Shown: positions 1 through 10,234, numbered from the stretch's first letter. The stretch: 64,000 nucleotides of DNA from JAGVPT01 sp963717445 (GCA_963717445.1 OY970334.1:868001-932000), one strand, 5' to 3'. Program-made: numbers and translations. Notes: a model not told the origin generated them from the sequence alone.

Positions 1-1047
1 TAAATCCGAGGCTGAATCGTAGCTGAAATCGAAACCATAAATATCGTAACGAATGCCGGCGCCGTACGTCATGAATTTTCTGTCACCGTAATCTGGGTCT
101 TCGTAAAAATATCCCGCCCGCAGTGCGATGAGCTTGTTGTACAAGTATTCGCATCCAATGGATGTTTGTGTGGAACGAAGCACACCGTTCAACCCAGGTT
201 CTGTCCACGACGTGATAAGGGATTTTGGCAGCGGGTCAGAATATATACCGTTCCGCTGCACAAGCAGCCTGCTGAAGTCGAGGGCGATCTCAAATCGGTT
301 GTAGTCGTCGTTGAGAGGAGTAAACCCGAAACCGAGGCGGAGATTCGTCGGTAAAGGGTCAGCCTGAGCCGCATCGATATACGCTACTTTAGGTCCAAGG
401 TTGGAGAGATTTGCTCCGACGCTGAACCAATCACCAAGGTCGACATCGGTAAACGGAACGTAAAACGATTTCGGCTTATAGAGCACGGCGATATCAAAAC
501 TCATGTCGTAGGCGATGCCATTACCCTGTTCCGACCCTGCACCAATTGGAGAAAGAGCATCATTGATGAACCGCAAATTCATTCCGAGTCCTAAATTATC
601 GGCTATCGTGGTGCCGTAACCAACCGTGGCAGCCACTTCAAATGCCTTAAACTGTCCTATCGGCGTGGGACCTGTTTCGTTCGTGACTGTGAACTCACCC
701 AAATTTAAATACGTGACACTTCCTGCCACGGTCCCTCCCAATTCCGGGACGTCCTGCCGATAATTGAGATAATCGTAAAAGAGGTCTGCAAGATGAAATT
801 GGGGAAGCCAGTTCGCATGAGTGATGCTGACTTCACTTCCGTTAAGAAAAGCCAATCCTGCCGGATTCCAGTACACTGCCCCCGCATCGTCGGCCAGGCC
901 TGCACCGGCTTCACCCATCCCGCTTGCCCGCGAATTAGGGGAGATGAGAAGAAACGGGACCGCTGACGATCCTCCCTGGGCGTATGCAACACCTGAACCC
1001 GCGGCCACCATTGCCACTCCAGCCAAAAGAAACATCATTGTTTTCAT
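1..1047 (-). CDS. porV: PorV-like outer membrane protein of the type IX secretion system (3' end off window)
   Basis: The reading frame opens at an ATG at 1047 and runs without a stop to the window edge (349 residues visible), so the C-terminus is missing. It begins with a lysine plus a hydrophobic signal peptide ending near an A-Y-A-Q cleavage site. The block SPNSRASGMGEAGAG and the following AVYWNPAGLA are hallmarks of the PorV/UPF0164 beta-barrel family. PorV shuttles T9SS cargo at the outer membrane and partners with PorU. porU lies directly upstream on the same strand with an 89-bp gap, so the two are probably co-transcribed. The family call is strong. Function here is inferred from the family and the neighbour. 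Confidence 0.9.
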   Translation of the reverse strand, partial: MKTMMFLLAGVAMVAAGSGVAYAQGGSSAVPFLLISPNSRASGMGEAGAGLADDAGAVYWNPAGLAFLNGSEVSITHANWLPQFHLADLFYDYLNYRQDVPELGGTVAGSVTYLNLGEFTVTNETGPTPIGQFKAFEVAATVGYGTTIADNLGLGMNLRFINDALSPIGAGSEQGNGIAYDMSFDIAVLYKPKSFYVPFTDVDLGDWFSVGANLSNLGPKVAYIDAAQADPLPTNLRLGFGFTPLNDDYNRFEIALDFSRLLVQRNGIYSDPLPKSLITSWTEPGLNGVLRSTQTSIGCEYLYNKLIALRAGYFYEDPDYGDRKFMTYGAGIRYDIYGFDFSYDSASDL

Positions 1048-1136
1048 GCTCAAACAGCCTCCACAAAAATTTAATGGACTAATGTACGCTAATTATTTTT
1101 GACCTTCAATATCGGATCACGGCCTTTTGACTCCCG

Positions 1137-4100
1137 TCACCGGACGATCGACAATTTTCCTAATGCTTCGTTTGTAAATTTCCCATCGACTGTCTTTGCG
1201 ATGACCTTGTAAAAATATGTCCCGTTAGCCACTTTTGACCCGTCGCGATCGCGGCAATCCCACGGAATCTCAACAAACCTTTCTGGATAGCTGTTGCTTG
1301 AAAGTACCTGGATCAATCGCCCGGCGACGGTATAGATTTTGATTTCTACATTAATCGGAGTTAACTGGTTATGCTGAAAAGTAAAAGTAGTTGTTGAGCG
1401 AACAGGATCTGGAATATTAAAAACATTTTCCAATGCAAGCGATGTGCCGGATGCAACCGAGAATCCAACCTGGCTTGTTGATGAATTATTATACACGTCC
1501 CATGCTCGGACTGCAAGAGTATGCTGCCCGGGAGCTAATCCCGTAAATTGATACTCTATGGTTCCGGCCTGATAATTATCTTTTGCGCCGGTGTAAAAAT
1601 CGGTCAGGTCAATACTCTTTGAATCCCCGTCAAGCCACGCCTCTAACCCGTGACCCACACCGCTTCCCGCATCGTTAATCCCACTGCTGTCCGTAAGATC
1701 GACAATCAACATCGGATTCTCGGTCACCAAGTCGCCGGAGCGGAATGACCGCGTATCGAAATATATATTGATCGTCGGCCCCTGAGTATCGTTCACAAGC
1801 GAGGTCGATGTTCCCCCAACGATTACCCTGTCGGTATATCCGCGTCCATCTGTTCCGTTGCCCGAAAAATAGACTGAAACCTTCCCCTGCTTATTCTCAT
1901 AAGAAATATCCTTCGGAATAATAAACGTCGCCGAGACCCTTCCGTTGTGAATAGTATTATCTCCTCTATAGATCGTTGCGCCAGGCACAAGAAATGTGAA
2001 ACTATGTTGCCAGGTACTGCCATCGCTATTAATGCCACTATCATACACCGAATCGGTAGGCTCGGCGTCGAAGATAGTAACCAAAGCAGAGTCGCTGTTA
2101 ATATTCTGAACGGCTCCATTGTTATCCCGGATTGACGCCGTAACGGTAACCTTGCTGAGTGCCTGAAGTGTGTCAAATGTGGCATTCGAAACGGGCTTCC
2201 CATTGATCGAATCGATTTGCATCACAAGGTGGGGAATCGCCAGCCGCAAAGTCGGGTCAGCAAGAAGATGATACTTGCGGTTGTTTTCGAGATCGCTCAA
2301 TGCGTTATTATTTTTGGTCACCATCAACGCGTCCCCCAAGCGAGGTGTAAGACTGAACAGGTCCGTTGAGAAAAGACTTTGGTACAAAAGGATATTCAAG
2401 TCAAAATTTTGATCGGAATACACTTCTCTATCTGGAGTGATGACGCCTATTGCCCCTCCGTTCGGGTTTACGATGGCCTCTTCAGCCGAGCTTTGGGAAC
2501 CAGCGTCATCAAATCTTCCCCAATCGCACGTGGCCGCCACAAAAAACGCCAAAGCGTTTGCATTGAAAAACTGGGTCATCACATCATTCTCAGTTAAAAT
2601 AGTTTCATGCGACCAAACCGTAGGATTGCCGTGCCCAGTGTAATTGATGACAAGCGTCCCTTGATTGACCTGGTCTATAATCGCCTGTCGTGCTGCAGGC
2701 TTCGTCCTCCCTGTTGAAGCTATGACTGTCGGATACGCCTCTTCGTAAATTTTCTTTAGATCAAATGCCGCCGGGACATAGGCTCTTGCAAGAGAATCTG
2801 CCTGCTCGGGATTCGGAGCTTCATCGAGAGCACCGTTGATATTTCGGTCATCAGAAACAATGGTGATTAAATTCCTCCATGTGCCGAAGGTAGGAGCCGA
2901 CTCGTATTGAATAATTCTGTCCACCACAAGGTGTGCCTCATCGAGGCTTCTCACTGCAAGTCTTCCCGTCGACAACGTCACAGTCGAGGTGTTTCCAGGC
3001 TGGAGGTATGCAAAAAAGTCGTCATACCCGTATGTATCAATTTGTGAATCAGATTCCGGCGTTTCATACGTTGGCACCCAATTCCTGTCGAGGTTCAAAA
3101 TATTCTTGTAGTCGTAGCAGGCATCTCCAAAAAAAAGAACGTATCGCGGGGCCGGTTGCCAGTGCGTCGTGGCATACTCTAAAAAATCGCGAATCGCAAC
3201 GGGGTCCGGCAGCCCATTTCCGAATTCATTATAGATTGTGTCGACCTCCACAACAAACGTTTTCAGGGCAACGGTGTCCGGCAAGCTCTCTTTGTAAGCA
3301 GCAAGCCTGAGCGCCTCGGAGATAAAGTCGTGATGGGTAATAATAACGAAGTCTGCGCCGGAAACTTCACCGCGCAAGTTGGTATTAGGGATCCGAGTAA
3401 ACGCAACTGGAGTTTTATATGCGGCTGTCGTTCCCGCCCAGTACCGTTTCACTTTTCCTGCTGTAAGATTGTCCCTGAAATAATATGTTCCGGCTACCTG
3501 CTCAGCGTGGGCCTGGATCACTTTCACGGAATCTGTAACATCGAAGGCAGAAAACTGTGCAGCGGAAAATCCTGAGAGGTCATATTCAACCGCTCCATTG
3601 GTATCGGGCGACGTAAATATCAGCGCGTCGCCGACCGCGGTAAGTTGCTGCTGATAGGTCAACTCTATCCAATTGATGTACCCGGTAGCAATCGTGCTTG
3701 ATGCACTATAGACAATCTTCAATGCGCTGGTACTGTTCACGAGCACCGGAACAATAGATGTCTGGCCGTCAGCTTTATTTGCATAAGGGCTGATCCCATC
3801 ATTGAGCGTTTCATCGTCGTCGCCAGAAATATACAGCGATGGAAGTTGCGTTCCTGACTCTTGAAGGGAAAATACCCCCGTGACGTCTGAACGAGACAAC
3901 AATTCGTATGTGTATTGAATGGGCGTGCCGGGAACATACCCATCTAATTTGTTCTCGATAACGCGGGAATCGTTCGGATTCATCGGGGCGCTGTACCACT
4001 CCAAACCAGACTGGGTAACGTTTGTCTTCTCTTCTTCAAAATAGACTTTGCCTACTGTCGTGGTTACCTGCACTCCGCTGGCGGGGCTTTGTACGACAGC

Positions 4101-5267
4101 CATTTGCCTGCCGTTTCCCGTGCCTGGTGCATATTGAAGAAAGTACTCGTTGTTGTTTGTATAATGATTGATGTAATGAGAAAATTGTTTTGAGCCTGGA
4201 GCATACGTCCAGCCGGTGACTCCCTGACCGTAAAAGAGCATGTAATCCCCTGTTGCGAATTTTGAATTTCCGCTTATTGAATTACCGTTTCCGTCCACAT
4301 AGAGCACGGGTTGCTGGGTAAGGTCCGCGGCCCGAGGCTGTGTTAAGTCAGCCGGAAGCGTAACGCCGTTGCCGCCGTAAATCTTCAGATCCCCGATGAA
4401 CTGAACAGATGAACTGGCGATACCGAGCGTGTTGAGATACGCCGCGTCTATTTTATACATCCCATCGCTCTGAACTTCGAGTTTGTACCAAGCTCCTGAC
4501 GACAAGACGCTGTTGGGGAGAGTGCTCTTCTGTGCCGCTGCACTGGATGGAAGAGAGCGTTTCACTACGGGATAATTGAGGAGAGAAATTCGCATCCAAT
4601 CATCATCGGTCTTCGGAGCCGTGGAACGCTCGCGCGGGCCAAAATCGACCCGAACGACAACGCGCGAATATTTTTTCAACGTTCTTGCAGGACCGTTATA
4701 TTGCACAGGAAAAATTCTCAGATATCCGACATACGTTCCCTTCACCATTGCGACGTTGTCCATAATGGCAAGAGCAGGCGAAGAAAAAGTTTCAAACGCG
4801 GATGACGATTGCTTGTAGAGTTTGCCCCCCGGATTCTTTTGTGAAGGAGCCAGGGTCGGCACTGGAGCCAGTGCGAAACCTGCCACTGTCTCAAAATCTG
4901 AACTGACGATGGTGACACGGTTATTTACCCTTCCCCGAACGCCGATCGCAATTGTCCGGAACCGGATGTCGGGTTTACCGGCGTTCGTATAATCCCAGCT
5001 GGAATTTCTTTCGAATTCGATCGTCTGATACCTCTTTCCGTCACTGAGGATAGATTGCCCTGATGTGTAATGTGGAGTAAACTCCAGCGTTATGCCGCTT
5101 TCACTCGATTGGATAACCCGGACGTCCGGATAATTTCCCGAGGCAGCGACTCCCTCGCTGAAGAGCGTCGCCACTATTGATCCAAGAATAAAAAAACTGT
5201 GTGCCGGTATTTTTTTCACGCCCTCGACTAAAATAAAAAAACCGAAGCTTCTGGTTTTTTCATTCAC
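1137..5267 (-). CDS. porU: PorU-type C25 (gingipain family) peptidase, T9SS sortase
   Basis: 1376-residue secreted protein. The C25 catalytic dyad is visible: His879 in NYTGHGNP and Cys914 in AATCDWGRF, 35 residues apart as expected for gingipains, preceded by the conserved VLFFGDACYDY strand. The C-terminal ~95 residues form a FlgD-like/T9SS sorting-type domain (IYTVAGRLIQ ... NGTYFYK). In Porphyromonas PorU removes the C-terminal signal of T9SS cargo and joins the cargo to anionic LPS at the outer membrane. The neighbouring porV supports that role. The longest frame opens with GTG at 5267. A second GTG at 5219 begins a better-looking signal peptide (VKKIPAHSFFILGS), so the true start is uncertain. 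A promoter candidate lies at 5402-5430. Confidence 0.9.
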   Translation of the reverse strand: MNEKTRSFGFFILVEGVKKIPAHSFFILGSIVATLFSEGVAASGNYPDVRVIQSSESGITLEFTPHYTSGQSILSDGKRYQTIEFERNSSWDYTNAGKPDIRFRTIAIGVRGRVNNRVTIVSSDFETVAGFALAPVPTLAPSQKNPGGKLYKQSSSAFETFSSPALAIMDNVAMVKGTYVGYLRIFPVQYNGPARTLKKYSRVVVRVDFGPRERSTAPKTDDDWMRISLLNYPVVKRSLPSSAAAQKSTLPNSVLSSGAWYKLEVQSDGMYKIDAAYLNTLGIASSSVQFIGDLKIYGGNGVTLPADLTQPRAADLTQQPVLYVDGNGNSISGNSKFATGDYMLFYGQGVTGWTYAPGSKQFSHYINHYTNNNEYFLQYAPGTGNGRQMAVVQSPASGVQVTTTVGKVYFEEEKTNVTQSGLEWYSAPMNPNDSRVIENKLDGYVPGTPIQYTYELLSRSDVTGVFSLQESGTQLPSLYISGDDDETLNDGISPYANKADGQTSIVPVLVNSTSALKIVYSASSTIATGYINWIELTYQQQLTAVGDALIFTSPDTNGAVEYDLSGFSAAQFSAFDVTDSVKVIQAHAEQVAGTYYFRDNLTAGKVKRYWAGTTAAYKTPVAFTRIPNTNLRGEVSGADFVIITHHDFISEALRLAAYKESLPDTVALKTFVVEVDTIYNEFGNGLPDPVAIRDFLEYATTHWQPAPRYVLFFGDACYDYKNILNLDRNWVPTYETPESDSQIDTYGYDDFFAYLQPGNTSTVTLSTGRLAVRSLDEAHLVVDRIIQYESAPTFGTWRNLITIVSDDRNINGALDEAPNPEQADSLARAYVPAAFDLKKIYEEAYPTVIASTGRTKPAARQAIIDQVNQGTLVINYTGHGNPTVWSHETILTENDVMTQFFNANALAFFVAATCDWGRFDDAGSQSSAEEAIVNPNGGAIGVITPDREVYSDQNFDLNILLYQSLFSTDLFSLTPRLGDALMVTKNNNALSDLENNRKYHLLADPTLRLAIPHLVMQIDSINGKPVSNATFDTLQALSKVTVTASIRDNNGAVQNINSDSALVTIFDAEPTDSVYDSGINSDGSTWQHSFTFLVPGATIYRGDNTIHNGRVSATFIIPKDISYENKQGKVSVYFSGNGTDGRGYTDRVIVGGTSTSLVNDTQGPTINIYFDTRSFRSGDLVTENPMLIVDLTDSSGINDAGSGVGHGLEAWLDGDSKSIDLTDFYTGAKDNYQAGTIEYQFTGLAPGQHTLAVRAWDVYNNSSTSQVGFSVASGTSLALENVFNIPDPVRSTTTFTFQHNQLTPINVEIKIYTVAGRLIQVLSSNSYPERFVEIPWDCRDRDGSKVANGTYFYKVIAKTVDGKFTNEALGKLSIVR

Positions 5268-5401
5268 ACCAAAAACGTTCGGTACAAGAAACGAGCAACT
5301 CCGTATGCAACGTCAAAGGCTTAGAACGAAAACGTACTCAAAAACTTTTCCCTAACCTTTAACAATGGCGATACGTGCTGCTCCTGATATTAAGTGGTAG
5401 A

Positions 5402-5430
5402 AATATACCCAACACGAGGTATATTGTCAA
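5402..5430 (-). promoter_or_regulatory. Sigma70-type promoter for porU with embedded dyad
   Basis: On the minus strand TTGACA (5425-5430) and TATATT (5402-5407) are separated by exactly 17 bp. An 8-bp perfect inverted repeat, AATATACC (5402-5409) and GGTATATT (5418-5425), covers the -10 box and the spacer, as an operator would. The leader to porU would be about 130 nt. The rest of the 422-bp porU/glgA gap holds the glgA promoter and nothing else I can recognise. Confidence 0.55.
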
Positions 5431-5618
5431 GAAAAAATTTGAATGCATACTCATATTGGGCCGGTGAAGAAAATCGTGCAACAAGAATGAGACACGTGAC
5501 GGTGCGACTTTCTCAATCAAATCCGTGAAAATCTATAGCTTCGAATTTCCGAAATGGCAACAGCCGTCGCATCCTATCTTTAAAGAAATACGCCTCAGCC
5601 CTCCGTTGGGTTTTTGAA

Positions 5619-5647
5619 TTGCTTATCGCACGGATTTTTTGTAAATT
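5619..5647 (+). promoter_or_regulatory. Sigma70-type promoter for glgA
   Basis: TTGCTT (5619-5624), 17 bp, TAAATT (5642-5647), with the glgA ATG 42 bp further on. The match is by eye. The same 17-bp spacing and TTGCTY -35 box recur at other promoters in this window. Confidence 0.5.
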
Positions 5648-5689
5648 AGTGAACATTGATCACGGTTTTATCTCCCTAGCAAAAAACAC

Positions 5690-7168
5690 ATGTCCAAGCC
5701 TCTCAATATTCTCTTTGTGTCAAGTGAAGTAGAACCGTTCGCAAAGACAGGGGGGTTAGCAGATGTTTCTGGAACTCTCCCCCAGGTCATAAAGGACTCC
5801 GGGCACGAAATTCGCATTATTATGCCGCGATACGGCTCCATCAGCGAGCGGAAATTTAAGCTCCATGATGTCATCCGGCTTAAAGACATCGATGTCCCCA
5901 TCGGACACGATAAAAAGGTCGCAAATGTTAATTCATCCTTTATCGCAAATGTAAAATCAAAAGTTCAAGTTTACTTTTTAGCGAACAAAGAGCTCTACGA
6001 CCGTCAGGGAATCTATGCAAATCCGGACAGCAAGAAGGACTATGCGGACAACGATGTCCGGTTCATCTTCTTTTGCCGCGGCGTCCTTGAAACATTAAAG
6101 CGGCTTGGTTGGCAGCCCGACATCATTCACTGCAACGACTGGCAGACCGGCCTCATTCCAGCGTATGTGAAGACAATTTATAGCTCCGACCCGTTCTTCA
6201 AACATATCAAAACCGTTTTCACAATTCATAACCTTGCGTACCAGGGAACTTTTCCTCCCGCATCGTTCGAAAAAACCGGGCTTCCGGAATCTGAATTCCA
6301 TCAGGAAGGAGTGGAGTTCTACGGCAAATTGAATTTCATGAAATCCGGTCTCATGTACTCCAACGTCATCACGACCGTCAGCGAAAAGTATGCGGAAGAA
6401 ATTTGTTCGTCAGAAGAATACGGCTGCGGTTTGGAGGGGGTATTGCAGAAGAAAAAATCGCATCTGCATGGAATCACGAACGGCATCGACTACACGATCT
6501 GGAATCCCGAGACCGATGAACATATTGTCAAGCGCTATGACGCCAGAACGCTCGAAGGGAAGCTCGACAACAAAAAAGAATTGCTGTTAAAATTCGGCCT
6601 TGCGTTCAAAGAAAATGTCCCGCTCATAGGAATCATCTCGCGGCTTGTCGACCAGAAAGGACTCGACCTCATCAAGGAAATTGCCGACGATCTCATGAAG
6701 CTCGATATCCAGTTCGTCATGCTGGCGGCCGGTGAAAAGAGATACCAAGAGTATTTCGAGTCGATGCATAAAAAGTACGCGTCGAAAATGGGCATCTTTA
6801 TCGGTTACAACGACGAACTCGCCCATGTCATCGAAGCCGGCTGCGATATGTACCTCATGCCGTCCCGGTACGAGCCATGCGGGCTCAATCAACTCTACAG
6901 CCTGAAATACGGAACTGTCCCCATTGTCAGGGCCACGGGAGGGTTGGAAGATACGATACAGGACGTCGACGGAACCAACGGAACGGGTTTTAAATTCCAG
7001 AAATACGATTCAAAAGAACTCCTCAAGACAATTCACCGCGCGTTGAAAACATACCATGACGGTGCCATGTGGAAGAAAATCATGAGGAATGGCATGCAGC
7101 AGGATTTTTCATGGGAATCGTCGGCAAAAAAATACACGAATCTCTACAGAAATCTTGTCAAGCAATAA
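5690..7168 (+). CDS. glgA: Glycogen (starch) synthase, GT5
   Basis: 492 residues, the usual length for bacterial GlgA, which adds ADP-glucose to alpha-1,4-glucan chains in the cytoplasm. The N-terminal nucleotide-sugar motif KTGGL is at residues 19-23. The C-terminal catalytic motif SRYEPCGLNQLY (Glu395) and the RATGGLEDTI loop are intact. The ATG at 5690 puts the GT5 N-terminus in the standard place; only a weak ribosome binding site is visible. It leads a plus-strand run in which gmhB follows 6 bp after its stop. No other glycogen gene is in the window. Confidence 0.96.
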   Translation: MSKPLNILFVSSEVEPFAKTGGLADVSGTLPQVIKDSGHEIRIIMPRYGSISERKFKLHDVIRLKDIDVPIGHDKKVANVNSSFIANVKSKVQVYFLANKELYDRQGIYANPDSKKDYADNDVRFIFFCRGVLETLKRLGWQPDIIHCNDWQTGLIPAYVKTIYSSDPFFKHIKTVFTIHNLAYQGTFPPASFEKTGLPESEFHQEGVEFYGKLNFMKSGLMYSNVITTVSEKYAEEICSSEEYGCGLEGVLQKKKSHLHGITNGIDYTIWNPETDEHIVKRYDARTLEGKLDNKKELLLKFGLAFKENVPLIGIISRLVDQKGLDLIKEIADDLMKLDIQFVMLAAGEKRYQEYFESMHKKYASKMGIFIGYNDELAHVIEAGCDMYLMPSRYEPCGLNQLYSLKYGTVPIVRATGGLEDTIQDVDGTNGTGFKFQKYDSKELLKTIHRALKTYHDGAMWKKIMRNGMQQDFSWESSAKKYTNLYRNLVKQ

Positions 7169-7174
7169 ACGCCG

Positions 7175-7780
7175 ATGACCCGATCTGACATTGCAGTGTT
7201 CCTTGATCGTGATGGAACCGTGAACGTGGAAGCCAACTATATCTCGTCGCCAGACCAACTCCAACTTATTCCTCACACCGGCAATGCCATCAAAGAATTA
7301 AACGATTTAGGCGTACGAGTGTTTATTATTACGAATCAATCGGGAGTCGCGCGCGGCTATTATTCTGAAGCCGCAGTGCACGACATCCACGAGGCGCTCA
7401 GGACGCTGCTGAAAAAGGAAAACGCCTTCGTCGACGATTTTTTTTACTGCCCGCACCTCCCGGGCGTTGCAGATAAACGCTACAATATCGTGTGCGATTG
7501 CCGAAAACCGAAGCCAGGGATGCTGCTCCAAGCGCGGCAAAAATATTCGGTCGACCTCCGGAGTTCGTTCGTCATCGGGGACCGGTGTATCGATATTTCG
7601 ACCGGGAAAGCAGTCGGTGCGGGCACGGTGATGGTATCGACCGGTTACGGGGCTGAAGAAATTCTCAACTGCCGGAGCGATCCGGACTTTTTCGCCCGCG
7701 ACCTGCAGGACGGGGTGCACTATGTTAAGCACCACATCTTATCCCAGGAACGCTCATTTATTCAGCCTCGCACAGCATGA
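7175..7780 (+). CDS. gmhB: D-glycero-D-manno-heptose-1,7-bisphosphate 7-phosphatase (HAD family)
   Basis: 201 residues with all HAD motifs: FLDRDGTVN (nucleophile Asp11, acid/base Asp13), ITNQSGVARG, the CRKPKPGM lysine motif and VIGDRCIDI. The Cys/His set (CPH ... CDC) typical of the GmhB zinc loop is present, which separates it from generic HAD phosphatases. GmhB makes heptose 1-phosphate for ADP-heptose and the LPS core. The histidinol-phosphatase domain of HisB is the closest alternative, but no his genes are nearby. Its stop overlaps the next start (ATGA). Confidence 0.88.
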   Translation: MTRSDIAVFLDRDGTVNVEANYISSPDQLQLIPHTGNAIKELNDLGVRVFIITNQSGVARGYYSEAAVHDIHEALRTLLKKENAFVDDFFYCPHLPGVADKRYNIVCDCRKPKPGMLLQARQKYSVDLRSSFVIGDRCIDISTGKAVGAGTVMVSTGYGAEEILNCRSDPDFFARDLQDGVHYVKHHILSQERSFIQPRTA

Positions 7781-8973
7781 AATTGTATCCGAAATCATTA
7801 GTCGTCATATTTTTCTTTCTCGTATCGGTCAGCGGATGCAGCCAAAACCCCACTTCTGTCGGTAGTAAACTTATTCCCGCCAGCAGTAAGTACACCGTCC
7901 ACGACACTTCCATTGCTTCTCTCAGCGACACGACGTTCAAATTTTCAGAAATTAACGGAACCGGCTCAACTCTTCTTGTGGGAAACTCTTCATCGGTAGA
8001 TGCAAAAACACTTTTGCTTTTCCTTTCAGCAATGCCGGATTCGATGACGACGGTGCAAATCGATACTGCCGAGTTATATCTTACGGTCAACTATGGATGG
8101 AACGTTTCACTTCCCCCGGCCCCGGCACAATTCGAAATCAAGGAAGTACTGTCGGCGTGGTCGTCTTCCACAGTGAACGTCGATTCATTGAACTCGTTGA
8201 GTTTAGCTCCAACGAACTCCTCGTTGATTTCAATTACGAATCAAGATACCCTCAGCTTCGGAAAAATCATCACCACACAATTCGATACCTCTCTCGTGCG
8301 AAAATGGATCAATATTTACGCCGACACGTTATTGCCGAGATTTTTCAGCGTGGCCCTTGTCACGAGGCCCGGCATGAACAACGTCGGAATCTGGGGCTTC
8401 TCTCAATTCAGCACTTCAACTCCCCCGAATTTAGAAATTATCTACGAGAAGGACGGGGTGAAGGACTCGATCAGCCTCAACTCTGGTGAAGGTACTTTTT
8501 TCGCGACAACAACCACGATTCAACCGTCGGCGGGTATCGAAACACAAGGGGGGGTATCGGTGTGTAGCATCATCAAATTTAACCTGAAGCCGGTTTCGGA
8601 TTCCATTAATAAAGTGATCGTGAACAACGCAACATTGCAGCTCACATTGAAAAACTCGCAAAGCCTTTTAGGGCTTGGGTCTCCAGACAGCCTCGTCGGC
8701 TACCTCGCTGGAAGTGCCACGCAGTTCGATACCGTCGGACCCTCCTACTACGGTTATGGCTACCGCAAGGATACAACACAGAGGACAAACAGTGTGTACA
8801 TTTTCAATCTCACGTCAATGGCGCAATATTGGATAAACACCCCGAACAATAATTTCGGCGTTCAACTACGTGCTTTGAGCAGCGCCTCTACTGTCGATAA
8901 GTATGTATTCTACACATCGAAAGATTCGACAAACGCTCCAAAGCTTTTCATTACGTACACAAAAAAACCCTAA
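7777..8973 (+). CDS. Secreted lipoprotein of unknown function (DNRLRE/DUF4270-like appearance)
   Basis: 398 residues. A type II signal peptide ends in the lipobox VSVSGCSQ, predicting a lipid-anchored envelope protein. The rest is low in charge and rich in Ser/Thr and beta-strand patterns, with two similar halves: each has a hydrophobic strand block, then DTAELYLTVN or NNATLQLTLK, and a WIN/WINT segment before the end. This resembles DNRLRE-type or DUF4270 cell-surface proteins of the Bacteroidota group, but I cannot assign a function. It overlaps gmhB by 4 bp, and the next gene starts 4 bp after its stop, so it is translationally linked to an outer-membrane protein. Confidence 0.75.
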   Translation: MKLYPKSLVVIFFFLVSVSGCSQNPTSVGSKLIPASSKYTVHDTSIASLSDTTFKFSEINGTGSTLLVGNSSSVDAKTLLLFLSAMPDSMTTVQIDTAELYLTVNYGWNVSLPPAPAQFEIKEVLSAWSSSTVNVDSLNSLSLAPTNSSLISITNQDTLSFGKIITTQFDTSLVRKWINIYADTLLPRFFSVALVTRPGMNNVGIWGFSQFSTSTPPNLEIIYEKDGVKDSISLNSGEGTFFATTTTIQPSAGIETQGGVSVCSIIKFNLKPVSDSINKVIVNNATLQLTLKNSQSLLGLGSPDSLVGYLAGSATQFDTVGPSYYGYGYRKDTTQRTNSVYIFNLTSMAQYWINTPNNNFGVQLRALSSASTVDKYVFYTSKDSTNAPKLFITYTKKP

Positions 8974-8977
8974 AGAC

Positions 8978-10231
8978 ATGAGGTCGGTAACAGTCTTTGC
9001 TCTGCTTTTTTTAACCCTCGTACCGCGTTGCCAACTCTTTGCCGGTGACGGCTCGTTCTACTCCAGCTTCGGCGTCGGCGACATTATCACATATTATGGC
9101 AATCGATCGGCGGCCATGGGGGGAACGGGAGTCGCATCCCTTTCCGACAGTTATATTAATGAAGCAAACCCCGCGGGGTTGGGCCAGCTATCGCGAACTC
9201 AATATTTCGGAGATTTTCAGTATCAGGGGTACGCTCTCAACGACGGCACGGGATCTTCATTTCTCAGCACAGGAAATTTCCAGGCTGCCGGGCTCGCATT
9301 TCCGATCGACAGTGAATACAGCGTCTCGTTCGCTTTCAGCATTACACCGTTCAGCCGGAGGGGGTACACCCTAACGGATAATGAAACAGATGTCGGTATT
9401 GTTCAATCGTTTAACGGTACCGGTGGATTGTCCTCGGCACAGTTTAGTTTTTCCTTCTCACTCTTGCAAGATTTATATTTCGGCGTGTCAACCCACTATC
9501 TTTTTGGGAACTTCGACGATGAGCAGAAACTCGAATATGACAGCGTCGGGTACTTTGCGACTGACGCCGATAAAAATATTGCAATGCACGGATTTGCATT
9601 TACGGTTGGTGCAGTCTTTTCCGGCCTTGACAAGGCCATCGGCATTTCGAAAGAAAAGAATCTGAATATCGGCGCGACGCTCTTTTCCGGTACGTCTCTT
9701 GCATCGACCGAACAGACATTTCAGAATTTTTCCACCAGCCAGGAAACGACCGACGTTTATACCGGGTGGACAAAAATCCCTCTCGGCTTTGCGCTCGGCC
9801 TGGAATATGATGTTCATAATAAGATGGTATTCACCGGCGATGCACAATTTCAGCAATGGAATCAATTCACATATATGGGCGTTCATCCGGCGGAGATTCA
9901 AAACAGCATGCGTTTTGGCGTGGGGGCGGAATTTCTTCCGACAAAAACGCTGAGTGAGCCGTACTATCATCAGGTGACATATCGCGCCGGTGGGTACGTC
10001 AACGAATCATACCTTAAGATCAACGGTGAAACCATCAATGAGTATTTCGTCACCGGGGGCATCGGTGTGCCTGTTTTCTTTACCCTCGGGAGCGAAGACC
10101 GCCTCAATATAGGCCTTGAGTATGGGATTCGCGGATCGACATCAAACGGACTGGAGCGCGACTCCATTACGCGCCTGACAATTTCAATAAACGGAAGCGA
10201 CACATGGTTTACTCCTCCCGAGGGTGAATAA
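8978..10231 (+). CDS. Outer membrane beta-barrel protein (PorV/FadL-like N-terminus)
   Basis: 417 residues from the ATG at 8978, which gives a clean signal peptide (VFALLFLTLVPRCQLFAG) just after the lipoprotein stop. A longer frame opens at 8903 inside the lipoprotein gene but would place the signal peptide internally. The mature start, NRSAAMGGTGVAS followed by INEANPAGL, is the pattern shared by PorV-, OmpP1- and FadL-like barrels of this phylum. Alternating hydrophobic strands continue to the end. It probably forms an operon with gmhB, the lipoprotein and rpiB. Function is unknown: transport, or presentation of the lipoprotein, are possibilities. Confidence 0.8.
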   Translation: MRSVTVFALLFLTLVPRCQLFAGDGSFYSSFGVGDIITYYGNRSAAMGGTGVASLSDSYINEANPAGLGQLSRTQYFGDFQYQGYALNDGTGSSFLSTGNFQAAGLAFPIDSEYSVSFAFSITPFSRRGYTLTDNETDVGIVQSFNGTGGLSSAQFSFSFSLLQDLYFGVSTHYLFGNFDDEQKLEYDSVGYFATDADKNIAMHGFAFTVGAVFSGLDKAIGISKEKNLNIGATLFSGTSLASTEQTFQNFSTSQETTDVYTGWTKIPLGFALGLEYDVHNKMVFTGDAQFQQWNQFTYMGVHPAEIQNSMRFGVGAEFLPTKTLSEPYYHQVTYRAGGYVNESYLKINGETINEYFVTGGIGVPVFFTLGSEDRLNIGLEYGIRGSTSNGLERDSITRLTISINGSDTWFTPPEGE

Positions 10232-10234
10232 CCT

